Positions 34,350 to 47,540 of a stretch of 64,000 nucleotides of DNA are shown here, piece by piece. Each line of letters begins with the position of its first letter. Position 1 is the first letter of the stretch. A program made the position numbers and the translations under genes. The stretch covers positions 26,626,880 through 26,690,879 of the forward strand of contig NC_059379.1 in assembly GCF_019703515.2 (NCBI RefSeq). The letters are read 5' to 3'. Origin of the DNA: Myxocyprinus asiaticus. Lineage: Eukaryota > Chordata > Actinopteri > Cypriniformes > Catostomidae. The notes beneath the pieces are model-generated. The model had not been told where the DNA came from. It searched no databases and saw only the letters and a list, made by a program, of their open reading frames with translations.

Positions 34350-36260
34350 TGTGTAAAAGTTGTTGTACACTGTTATATTTTTTATTTCTAAATATTTTCT
34401 ATTTTTTTGTTGAGTATATTAACAAATCAATGAACAACTAACCTTGCACACCTGAGAAGTAATTGATAGGTGTGTAGGACACAAGCTGTAGCAAAGTCAA
34501 TGAAATGGAAAGAAATCCCACACACTAGTTATGCGGCCCCGTGCGCTGAATACATTTTACATTAAAAAAGAAAGCAAATATTTCAGCTCAGACAATTAGC
34601 TTAATTAATTACACTGAATGTGCCATGAAATACACATGTAAAAATTTTTATTTATTACAGTAAACATACAGTACATTATAAAACATTAAAAGTAACAGAC
34701 AATGTTAAAAATTGTTACATCATTAGGAATGCGTTTAATTTTCATCTGCTTTAAGATATGCTGTATATTTAGACACTTAATTACAGTTAAATACACTGAT
34801 ATAAGCAGTCCATTGGCAAATCAAAAACATGATCACACTGACTTTAATTATTATCATCATCACCATCCATGTGTTGTGTGTAACCACATACGATGTAAAT
34901 AATCCACAACGTTTAATGCTTCACACACATTTGCTCTTAAAAAAATGTATGTAACTGTCATGCATTCTGTTTCATTTTAGTATTCTACTTGACTGTTCAG
35001 TATGAAATGTAGCAGTATGATTTGTAAAATAAAGAAATCAAGGGTCTGTCTCTGTATTTTGTTGTTTTTTAGTTTCAGCATGTCTAATCACTGCTGTTTT
35101 TTCAAACAATACCCTAAAAGGTGCTGCAAACAATATAAGTCACATTCTAACTTCCATCAGTTTGCTTCAAACATGTGCTCTCTCCCCAACACTGAACTAC
35201 AAACACCTTACCTAATCTGAGGTCAGCGAACTTATGCATGCAAAATTATTTACAAAGAGTGTTGCTCCCTTGAATCTTTTTTGCTGTTTGAAGAGTGTAG
35301 GGCTGTCACAGAGACAGGTGTTGTTTCTTGGGACACCTATTTGAGTGATATTTGTCAGATGAAATTGCTTGTAGCAGCCTTCATTAAAATAGATCTTCAG
35401 TGAATTCATATTTAATTTTAAAAAGAAAAAGAATAATTTTCAAAGCCTTGATTGTGGAGCTCCCTTTCTGGAAACAATTATATCAGTACAGTATATCATA
35501 CAAAAAAAGGTATCAAAAAATAATGGAAGCTATTTACAGGGATTCAAGTGTAGATATATACATCTTAAAAACAAATTTATACAAAAATCAATACAACCAA
35601 GCCTCGTAGAATGAACATTACTTTACAGTAACTACAAAATTTTTTGCAAACTGATTTTTATGTGCCAAATTCTGTTTCGTCGCAGTTTCCTAGTGAATTG
35701 AACACAAGAGGCACAACTACAATTGTGCATTTTATTCACTTTTACACAAATCATGACTGCAATGGCTGATTATGACTTTATAAACACTTATTTTTCACAC
35801 TGTTACTCACACACTATGTAATGATATTGAAACACTTTTACTATAACGCATCATTTGAAAAACGATACATTTTATCACTCGGAAGTACGTGGTTCGAGCC
35901 CAGTCAAGCACGAAAAGCTAACACATGAGATGAGAGTGTCATAGAGGCGACTCAAGATGAAAAGATGGTTGCTTCAGAAAATGTGCATTTCATTTCTCAT
36001 TTTGCTTTTTGACACTATCGGTTAGGCTTAGGTTAGGGTGGCATATTTTACACATTAAAATCTTCATCTAAAATCCACCTTAAAAAACCTCATCTGATTA
36101 GGCACCATTTCACTCGCTTTTGGTGCCCCCTGCTGGACATTTCACTGGGAAACTGCACCAAAATGTGTAATAATAAGGCACGTAATTTCGTTTGCAAAAT
36201 GTTGCCACTGTCACATAATGTTCATGAGACCAGGCTGAATCAATCACAAGCAGCTCACTC
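34350..36260. other. Intergenic, rcvrn to glp2r tails
   Basis: No gene is seen. A repeat of about 350 bp (about 35880-36230) begins near a B-box-like GGTTCGAGCCC and looks like a truncated SINE-type or other dispersed fish repeat. Confidence 0.45.
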
Positions 36261-36754
36261 TTAGAACTCACTCTCCTCTATGATCTCCTCCATTGTCTCC
36301 CCTAATGTCATTTCCCCATCACTGCTGGAGAGACTCTTCCTTGTGTAAAATTCCAGGCCTGTGCTCCGCCCACAAGTCACATCTTCTGCTGATTGGACTG
36401 CCACTTGGAACGCATGTTCCTGAGTGGGGATGTGGTTTCCTTCCTCATTGGATTCACTCTGTTCTGTGGCTTGTCTGGGGTTCTTTTGTGAGCACTTCCA
36501 CAAATATTTGGGGTGTATGTCTGCAAAGCAGTTGTGCACCTCAAAGTGGTTTTCAACAAGAAACACCTGCCACCTCTTCTTCAGCTCAGCCTGGACCTTG
36601 AGGACAAGTTTCAAAGTTTGATTTCTGAAGGGATAGTTTACCCAACAATGTCAATTCTGCCACCATTTACTCACTTTTGTGTCATTCCAAACTTATATTA
36701 CTTTCTCTCTTCTGTGGAAAACAAAAGATGATTTAAAAAAAATAAAAAAATAAT

Positions 36755-36832
<78 letters not shown>

Positions 36833-39800
36833 GTCGCTGTCTTCCATATATGAAAGTAAATGGGGACTGGAGCTGTCAAGCTCCAAAATGAGGCATTATG
36901 TCAGGTTTGACATGACAGCATAGTCCACCCCTGAGACCAAGGGGGGAATTCACTAAGAATTATGTTATTATGATTATTTATAAATGAAGCACAATCTATA
37001 ATGATTCTAATTTACATAGAAAAGAGGCGTGGATTGGAAAGACTTCAAGGATCAGTTCACCCAAAAATGAAAATTCTCTCATAATTTACTCACCCTCATG
37101 CCATCCCAGATGTGTATGACTTTCTTTCATCTGCTGAACTCAAATGAAGATTTTTAGAGGAATTTCTCAGCTATTTTGGTCCATACAATGCAAGTGAATG
37201 AGTGCCAAAATTTTGAAGCTCAAAAAAAAAAAAAAAAAAAAAAAAGCATAAACACGATCCATCTGACTCCAGTGGTTAAATCCATGTCTTCAGACGCAAT
37301 ATGATAGGTGTGGGTGAGAAACAGTTCAAGTCCATTTTTTACTATAATTCTTAATTCTCCTCCCTGCTCAGTCAATCTCCACTTTAACTTTCACATTCTT
37401 CTTCTTGTGTTTTTGGTGATTCACGTTCTTCATGCATACTGCCCCCTACTGGGCAGGGAGAAGAATTTCTTGCAAAAAAGAACTTAAATATTGATCTGTT
37501 TCTCACCGACACCTATCATATCACTTCTAAAGATATGGATTAAAACACTGGAGTTTTTTGGTGCTTAAAAATGTTGGCACCCATTCACTTGCATTGTATG
37601 GACCTACAGAGCTGAAATATTCTTCTAAAAAACGTTGTTTTTGTTCAGCAGATAAAAGAAAGTCATACACATCTGGGATGGCATGAGGGTGAGTAAGTGA
37701 TGACAGAATTTTCATTTTTGGGTGAACTATCCCTTTAAGTTACTTCGATAAGATACTTAAGACACCGTGCTATTTCAGTGCTGATTACACCTGCTTACAA
37801 CCACTGTGGGTGGTTGGTGAAGAAGACGCAACTTCTGCACTGAAATACCATGTGCAAAATTTGCTGCAACTGTTTTGTTAATTCTCCCCCAAGAGTCTTA
37901 TGGACTACTATATGGAAAACAGTGACCAGTATTCTTTAAAAATACACCTTTTGAGTTCCACATAAGAAGGAAGCCATGCAGGTTTGGAATGACATGAGAG
38001 TGTGTAAATGATGACAGAATTTCCAATTTTTCCAAATTTCCAACATTTATTTTTTTATTTTTTTACAATTTACAGCCATGGTGAGATATAGACTTAAAGT
38101 AGAGTGCAGTCCAGCAACAAATAAGAGTACATAACTTTGTCACTTCACTCTTTCCTAAATCATGATGAATTCAAGGGATAGTTCACCCAAAAATGAAAAT
38201 TCTCTCATCATTTACTCACCCTCATGCCTTCCCAGATGGGTATGACTTTCTTTTTTATGTTGAACACAAACAAAGTTTTTTTTAAAGAATATCTCAGCAC
38301 TGTAGGTTCATACAATGCACACACTTACGTCACACGAGGCTGCCTGAACTTGGTGAGCGACCTTGCCTTGAACTTGGAGAGCGACCAGAAGTGAACATTT
38401 ATAGTTTTTTCTCACCCAAAGTGAACGTTTCACTTTCGAAGACTTTAATTTAATCACTGGAAAATGGATTGAATGGATTACTTTTACTACGATTGTCTAT
38501 GCTTTTTGGAGCTTTAAAGTGCCGATCACCATCCACTTGCATTGAACGGACCTACAGAGCTGAGATTTTCTTCTAAAAATCTTTGATTGTGTCATACACA
38601 TTTGGGATGGCATTAGGGTGATTAAATGATGAGAGAATTTTCATTTTTGGGTGAACTATTCCTTTCATTATATCACTGAAAAATCTGAGCTCCAGAAACT
38701 TACCTCTCCATTAGCAAAGCAGTACAGCACTGCAACTAAAAGACCCTGTTGAACAATAAAACTGATGGTTAGATGCTTTAGGTGGGGCAAATTACATGGT
38801 GACAAGGAAAAATGTCATGGTTAATTTTGTAACCATCCCTGATGGAGGGAACGAGAAGTTGTGTCGATGTAGTGACACTAGGGGTCACTCTTGGGAGCCC
38901 CAAACACCTCTGCTTTTTTGAAAAAAGGCCAATTAGAATTGGCGAGTGGAATCTGCATGCCACTCCCCCGGACATACGGGTATAAAAGGTGCTGGTATGC
39001 AACCACTCATTCAGGTTTTGTGCTGAGTAGCCGAGATCAGGTCCCGGCCATTTCAGCGGGTAGTTCAGCGTTGTGGCAAGAGGGACACAACATCTGGATC
39101 CCTCCATCAGGGAACGGAGGTTACGAAATTAACCATGATGTTCCCTATCTGTCACTCACTCGAGGTTGTGTCGATGTAGTGACACTAGGGGTCCTTATAC
39201 AAAATGCCACAACTATTTGAACTGTTACGTGAAATGGCGGTGTGTGACAGGCAGACCGCTGTGTGCCTCGTAGCCAGTGCACCAGGCCATCACATAACCT
39301 CCCCCAACGCTCATATGAGCGTTGAACGGTCCTAAAGGAACAAGTCGGCTGCCCAACAATAGGGGCAGGCTAGCCCAGCCGAGGCCTCTTTCCCTCTCTT
39401 TTCTCCCCAAAAAGAGTGGAATTTGTTAACCAACTGGGAGCCATAAGTGTCTGCATCGGGGGGTGTCCCTCCCAAGGGGAAGACACCGCGGAGACCACAC
39501 CCCACCCAAAAAGGGGGGGGTATTTTGAGTGGAAAACGTCACATGGTCTTACCGAGTCTTGTCGGAAGTATGTCATGTGGAGAGGTCCCATGGTAAGTCC
39601 TACCCTAAGGGGGAGGAGTTTCTACAGAGCATGGCAACCGGGGGCAGAGGGGTCTCTGCCCAAGGAAGACGCAGTTTACCGATAGGGAAACGATTTTGCG
39701 GAAGATATCACATGGGGTCACCTTGGGGGAACCAGCACATGTGGAGCACCTACCTCAGTACGGGGGCTCATTAGCGCACGTACTGGGCTGGTCAGCGAGT

Positions 39801-42800
39801 TTCTCCGCAAACTCAACTGCCAGAGGGCTAAGGAGGAAAGTTATCCAGGGATCACAGTCTGTGAACATGACTGGGAGTCAAGAGTGCACGTCTTCATCTC
39901 AAGGGAGGGGAAAGGCGCTATGCACAAGCGGTACACCCGGCCAGCTGTCCCGGAACTTACCTGCTCGTGCCTGCCAATACATGGTACGAGACCGGCTCAA
40001 CCCAGAGATTGTAGAACCTCGCAAAGGTGTTGGGTGTTGCCCAGCCCGCTGCTCTGAAGATGTCTGCCAAAGAGGCGCCACTGGCCAGGGCCCAGGAGGC
40101 CGCCATACTCCTGGTAGAGTGGGCTTGTATCCCTGCAGGGGGTGGCACGTCCTGAGCCTGATATGCCATCGCGATGGCGTCAATGACCCAGTGGGCGATC
40201 CTCTGTTTGGAGACAGCGCTTCCTTTCCACTGTCCACCAAAGCAGACAAAGAGCTGCTCGGAGCTTCTAAAGCTCTGCGTGCGATCCAAATAGATGCGTA
40301 AAGCATGCACTGGACACAGCAACGCCAAGGCTGTAACTGCCTCCTCCTGGGGCAGCACTTGCAGGTTCACCACCTGATCCCTAAAAGGGGTCGTGGGAAC
40401 CTTGGGCACATAGCCCGGTAGGGGTCACAGGATCACGTGAGAGTAACCCGGATCGAACTCCAGGCACGATTCACTGACAGGGAACGCCTGAAGGTCCCCT
40501 ACATTTTTGATGGAAGTGAGCGCAGTCAGGAGGGCAGTCTTCAAAGAGAGTGCCTTAAGCTCAGCTGACTCCAAGGGCTCAAAGGGAGATCCCTGTAGAC
40601 CCCGAAGGACTACAGAGAGGTCCCACGAGGGGACAAAGCACAGTCTGGAGGTATTCAACCTCCTAGCGCCTCTCAGGAACCTGATGATCAAGTCGTGCTG
40701 CCCCAAGTACTTACCATCTACTGCATCGTGATGAGCCGAAATAGCGGCTACATACACCTTCAGGGTGGAGGGGGACAGCCGCTCCTCCAGCCTCTCCTGC
40801 AGGAAGGAAAGCACCGATCCGACTGCGCATCTCTGCGGGTCTTCACATCGGGAAGAACACCACTTAGCGAACAGACACCACTTCAAGGCATACAGGCGCC
40901 TCATAGAGGGCGCCCTAGCCTGAGTGATCGTGTCTACCACCGCGGGTGGTAGGCCACTTAGGTTTTCCGCATCCTGTCCAGGGGCCTGACGTGGAGATTC
41001 CAGAGGTCTGGTCATGGGTGCCAGATGGTGCCCCATCCCTGAGAAAGAAGGTCCTTCCTCAGGGGAATTTGCCAGGGGGGGCTGTCACGAGGAGTGTGAG
41101 ATCCGAGAACCATGTCTGGGTGGGCCAGTAGGTTGCTACTAGGACGACCTGCTCCTCGTCCTCCCTTACCTTGCACAGGGTCTGTTCAAGTAGGCTGACT
41201 GGGGGAAACGCATATTTGCGTAGTCCAGGGGGCCAGCTGTGTGCCAGCGCATCTATACCGAGGGGTGCCTTGGTCAGGGCGTACCGAAGCGGGCAGTGGG
41301 AGGCAAGCAAACAGGTCTACCTGTGCTCGACCGAATCGACTCCAAATCAGCTAGACCACCTGAGGGTGGAGTCTACACTCTCCCCTGAGGGTAACCTTAC
41401 GTGACAGCGCGTCCGCTGCGTTGTCGAGGTCGCCCGGGATGTGAGTGGCTCGTAGCAACTTGAGGCGCTGCCGACTCCAGAGGAGGAGACGGCAGGCGAG
41501 TTGTGACATGCAACAGGAGCGTAGACTGCCTTGATGGTTGATGTACGATACCGTCGCTGTGTTGTCCGTCCGGACCAACAAGTGCTTGCCCTGGATCAAT
41601 GGCCGGAACCTCCACAGGGCGAGCAGTACTGCCAACAACTCGACGCAGTTGATGTGCCAATGCAGCCGCGGGCCAGTCCAGGAGCCGGCGGCTGTGTGCC
41701 CGTTGCATATGGCGCCCCAACCTGTCTTGGAGGCATCTGTTGTAACCACGATGCGCCTGGAGACCTGCTCTAGGGGAACCCCTTCCCGTAGAAATGCAAG
41801 GTCTGTCCAAGGACTGAAGATGCGGCAACAGATCGGCGTGATGTCCATGCGATGTGTCCCGTGGCGCCATGTCCATCTCCCGCTGAGAATTACATATGCC
41901 CCAGGAGCCTCTGAAAAGGTTTCAGTGGAACTGCTGTCCTCCATCTGAATGCCTTCAGACAGTTCAGCAACGACTACATGCGCTCGTTCGTGAGGCGCGC
42001 TGTCATTGAGACTGAGTCCAACTCAAAACCGAGAAAAGAGATGCTGGCTGCGGTGGTGCCGGTGTTGTTGCTGCAGGAGGATGCCCTTGGCAATGAGTAG
42101 ACAGGGTGTAGGGTCTTAAGCCGTGCCAGGGCAGGATATGTTGTAAGGCCTCTGTCTGCTTCTTCACCGCTGAGAACTGCTGGGCAAAGTCCTCGACGGC
42201 GTTCCCAAACAGGCCAACCTGGGAAATGGGGGCGTCAAGGAACTGTGCCTTGTCTGAATCTCCCATCTCGACCAAGTTGAGCCAAAGATGGCGCTCCTGG
42301 ACCACCAGGGTGGACATCACCTGCCCGAGAGATGTGCCGTGACCTTCGTTGCCCGGAGAGCGAGGCCGGTCGCCAAGTGCAGTTCCTGCATCAATCCCAG
42401 GTCAGAACTACCCTCGTGCAGTTCTTTTAATGCCTTGGCGTACATGCAGGAGAGCCATGTCATGCAGGGCGGAGGCGGCTTGTCCAATGGCACCGCAGGC
42501 CAAAGTTGTCAGGGACGACGTAAACCTACAGGCCCTGGACGGGAGCTTCGGGTACCCGTGCCAGGTGGTGGTGCTCTGTGGACACATGTGCACTGCGAGC
42601 ACCTTATCCATCTGGGGGATCACCGAATACCCCCTGGCCGCTCCACCATCAAGGGCAATGAGAGCGGGGGAGCTGAAGGACCGGGACCGGGCAGTAAAAG
42701 ATGCCTCCCACGATCTTGTCAGCTCCTCATGCACTTCCGGAAAGAAAGGGACCGGGGCGGGGCGTGGCCGTGGGCGGCGCCCTGAGCCTAGGAACCAATC

Positions 42801-45800
42801 GTCGAGCTGCGAGGGTTCAGGGGAGAGTGGAGGGTTCCACTCTAGCCCAACGCTTGCGGCCGCCCAGGAAAGCATGTCCGTCATTTCTGCTTCGGCGTGA
42901 GACTGGGCGACCGTTCCCGAAAGAGGAAGCCCAGCCGAAGCCTCTGCGTCAGACTGGACGAGCCCGCTCTCCAATGCTGTGCTCGATAACTCATCGTCTT
43001 CCCGAGCTCTGAACGAAAAGTTGAACTCGGGCTGAGAAGAGCCGGCAGTCTCGTACGAGAGCACGATCGGGGCAAGCAAGCGTGCTGGGGAATGGGAGGT
43101 CCATGGGGGGATACCGGGTGGAGGTGGTCCCATTGATGTCCCCAAATCGCCCCCAGTGCTAACCGACTTGGCCTCAAACCCGTAGGTAGAAGGACTGGTG
43201 CGGGGATCCGCTGGTCTTACGAAAGCAAGCCGCAACCGCAACGTTGCCATGGTCATGTTCTTGCAATGAGGACATGACTCATCCACGAATGATGTCTCTG
43301 CGTAAGAGATGTAAGACATGTAAGACAGTGATCGTGACCGTCAGAAGCAGAGAGATAACAACCACAACCAGGAATAACACAAATGGAAAGGCATCTTTAA
43401 AAAGACGTTCTGTGTGTGCCACTCTTTTTGTGAATGAAAATATACTCTTTTAGAATATACTCTCTTATTTTCGCTCTGCCGAAGCACCCAGGGGTGTTCT
43501 CTGCACTCCACGGCTGCAGAGGGGGAGAAGCCGCTGAAATTCGCCGTAAATCCAGCAGTTTTGAGGTGCGTCTTTGGAGGGAATTTAATTCAGTGCACTG
43601 AATACAACCGCTTGGCTCCGAAGAGAAAATCTGAATGAGTGGTTGCATACCAGCTCCTTTTATACCCATATGTCCGGGGGAGTGGCATGCAAATTCCACT
43701 CGCCAATTCTCATTGGCATTTTTTCAAAAAGCAGAGGTGTTTTTTCTAAATGCAGAGGCTCCCAAGAGTGACCCCTAGTGTCACTACATCAACATAATGT
43801 CGGGTGGGTGACAGATAGGGAACAAGCAGTTTTCTCACATGGAAAGAGCTCAGGGTTAGATGGACGAAGTTTCGAGCATAGCGACTGCTTCCCTCGACCG
43901 ATTCGTCTATAATTATAGTAAAGACAATCTCATGGACCCCAAGCAGAGGAATCAACACAAGTGTCGCTCTGGCTAAACTGTGAGACAGACACAAATCATG
44001 TGAAAGACTCTTAACTGTGTGCAAAAGACAGCTATTTTAGGATAACAGTAACTAACCTGTATCTGTAGTCAGTGAACTTCACCTGGTCAGCCTTTAGCTT
44101 TGATAGCAAGAGTTTGATGATTTTGAGAAAAATGCAAAAAATTACCTAAAAGAGACATCAACGGGTGAGTGCATCATCCTATCAGGTTTGGCCATGAAGT
44201 AGCATTTTACTTTTATATGATTTGTGTTTGGCACTTTCCATGAATAGCTTTCAAAATAAGGTCAGAAAAAAACTCTTAAATCATGTCAGGGATTATTCAC
44301 CAAAAGATGAAAATTCTGTCCTCATTCATGTATGACTTTATTCCTTCTGTGGAACACAAAAAGAGATATGAGGCAGAATGACAGCCAGCCACAATTAACT
44401 TTCATTGTTTGGAATAAGATACAATGAAAGTGAATGGTGACTGGTGCTATTAGTCCCTAACATTCAGCCTAACATCTCCGTTTGTGTTTTATGGTCACAT
44501 GGGTTCAGAACAAAATGAGAAAATAATTGCAGAGTTTTCATTTTTTTGGGTGAACTGTCCCTTTAAAAATATTTAAACTGGCGGCCAAAAGTTTGGAATA
44601 TTGTATAGAATTTGCTGTTTCGGAGGGAAATTGGTACTTTAATTCACCAAAGTGGCATTCAACTGATCACAAAGTATAGTCAGAACATTACTGTTCTGCT
44701 TGAAACAACCACACTGTCTTTTTCCAGAGCAGCCTGTATTTCTCATGAGGTTACCTGTGGGTTTTTCTTTGTATCCTGAACAATTCTTCTGGCAGTTATG
44801 GCTGAAATCTTTCTTGGTCTACCTGACCTTGGCTTGGTATCAAGAGATCCCTGAATTTTCCACTTCTTAATAAGTGACTGAACAGTACTGACTGGCATTT
44901 TCAAGGCTTTGGATATCTTTTTATATCCTTTTCCATCTTTATAACGTTCCATTACCTTGTTACGCAGGTCTTTTGACAGTTATTTTCTGCTCCCCATGGC
45001 TCAGTATCTAGCCTGCTCAGTGCATCCACGTGAGAGCTAACAATCTCATTGACTATTTATACACAGACACTAATTACAATTTAAAAAGTCACAGGTGTGG
45101 GAAATTAACCTTTAATTGCCATTTAAACCTGTGTGTGTCACCTTGTGTGTCTGTAACAAGGTCAAACATTCAAGGGTATGTAAACTTTAGATCAGGGCCA
45201 TTTGGATGATTTCTGTTATCATTATGATTTAAAAAGGAGCCAAACAACTATGTGATAATAAATGGCTTCATATGATCACTATCCTTAAATAAAAGACAGT
45301 TTATTTGCTTGATCAGTCAAATTTTCAAAATCAATGCCAAAATGTCACAATTTCTGCCAGGGTATGCAAACTTTTGAGCACAACTGTATATATATTTTTT
45401 TCAGCAAATGATCAGTGAAAGAAGGTGCTAAAGAAAATGTTAATCAGACCTCAGGTCAAACTAACTATTATAATCTGTCAATACAGTTTAAATCCCTGAA
45501 ACCTAGCTATTGATAAACATAAATTTCCCCTAAAATAAGGAACAAAAATTATTTGGTTTATATTTTTGATTGCATGGTTGAACAGCTGAGCTTGAAAAAT
45601 GCTATCAACATATGGGAAGCAGCTAAACATGACATTTTTGGTCATAAACATTAGTTAATAATTAAATTAATTGTTATTTATTTGTAAAAGGAATCAAAGA
45701 ATTGAATATCAATTTCATGCCAATATTATGATATTGTTGTATCATTTTAATTACTATGTACAATCAAGAAGATCAAGACCAGTGAGGTGGCACAGACCAA

Positions 45801-47468
45801 GGGCCAAACTACTGTATCTACTTATCATGCAATGTTAATTTTATGTAAGCTTAAAGTTGATCAAACAAATCTACAACAAAAAACAAGGGATTTGTGCCTC
45901 TTTATGCTTTAACAAAAGGAATGGGACACCAAAGTGTGCCCTATTCATGGAAAGTGCCTTTCTTTTGCTTGTACAGGGTCAGCACTGATGCAGAATGACC
46001 ATATCCCCTTTACTGATCACTCCTGTGACTGCTTGTGACCAGCATGGGACGTGGGTGACGGCACGAGGAAAGGCTCTGTTGTGTAGAAGAAATGACTGTG
46101 AAATTTTCATTTCATTTCATAAGATATGTTAATGAATGTTGTTCTAGCGAACCAAGTAACCATGCTTTTCTCCTTTCATAGCTTTCATTCTAGATATGTC
46201 ACCAAGAGAAAACACCTGCAGGAGGAAAGTGAGTTATTTCAAATAATATGAAAATAATAAGCCAGCATACTCACAATCACTGATAATGTTATTGGACCTC
46301 TGATTATCCACCAGATCCATCTGATGTTATTCGACCAACAGCTTTAGAAAAAGGAGATCTTGTTATGAATCAATATTTACAAAAAAAAAAAAACTGGAGA
46401 TAACTTATAAACAGACAGGGTTAATAAGTGATTTTATCACACTAAAATCATGTTAATATGTGTAATGTTTACATCTTGTGGCTGTATTTTTGAAACAATC
46501 TATATTTCAGTGTTTATGGACTGGACCCATTCACTTCCATTGTAAGTGCTTTACAGTAACTGCGATTTTTTCTTCTTTTTTTTCTTTTCTTTTTTTTTAA
46601 ATAAATGAGGGACGAATCAACATTATGCAACAAATGCTGTTAATTGAGCTTAACTTGTACTGAACCTGAAATATCCCTCTACATTTGCATTTCATAATGG
46701 CTGTTAATGAATGTTCTCATGAATAATTGTAACCACTATTATAAAACATTATAACAATTACCTATTCGTTGTTATAATTTTAAACAGTATAATACATTAA
46801 ATCACATCATCAATGCCCAGTTTCATGGATTATATGATGTATTATAAATAATACATTATGCTCTAATGGTATAACCATGAATAAACAGTATTATAACTAA
46901 CTGTGGTTAAAATCTTTAAACACATATAATGCATACAGAATGTGGTTATAATGCAATATACATCCAGGTCTCAAGTAAAGTGTTACCAAAAAAATATTCA
47001 TGCCACTATAAAAATACCTCCTCACACACTCACACAAATCATTTATATTATTACATGCAATAATTATAGTATTACATGCAATCATTAAAGTAAAGTAAAA
47101 AGAGAACTTACCCTTCATTTTCATACAAAGCTTTGATTACTGTCCAGGGAATCACAAACAATAATGGAGTGCCTGGACGATGTTGTTAAATAGGATTGGA
47201 AATGTATGACTTTTTTAATTAACAGAACAATATGGAGAGATTTTCATCAAATAGTTTATATAATAAGAACAGACCTCACCCCATCCAATAATCATGTATC
47301 TCTTCAGAAGTCTAGTCCTGGCCAGCACTGCAGTAAACAGAAGAGTGTGCAGGAATACTGCCTCCACCAAAAGCCAGAAGTAATTACACCCCACAAAATA
47401 TTCCATGGACACTTTTGAGGCCTTGCAGATCAAAGAAATCTGAAAGAAGATAAAATTTGTATTACTTA

Positions 47469-47540
<72 letters not shown>

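Larger units (their letters stand above)
38814..43823 (-). mobile_element. DIRS1-type retrotransposon, copy 2, in glp2r intron 11
   Basis: 5.0 kb and homologous to copy 1 throughout, with the same inverted terminal repeats, TATA boxes (38981-38987 and 43664-43658) and internal complementary region. About 1.3 kb corresponding to copy 1 positions 4220-5500, the reverse transcriptase, is deleted. So is a further stretch matching about 4005-4075. The gag-like and recombinase frames are better kept than in copy 1. It lies in the same orientation as glp2r, and its promoter end is 15 bp from the exon 11 splice donor. Confidence 0.92.

Noticed and set aside
35880..35960. B-box-like GGTTCGAGCCC as a tRNA gene
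   Set aside because: No A box at the right distance and no acceptor stem; part of a dispersed repeat.
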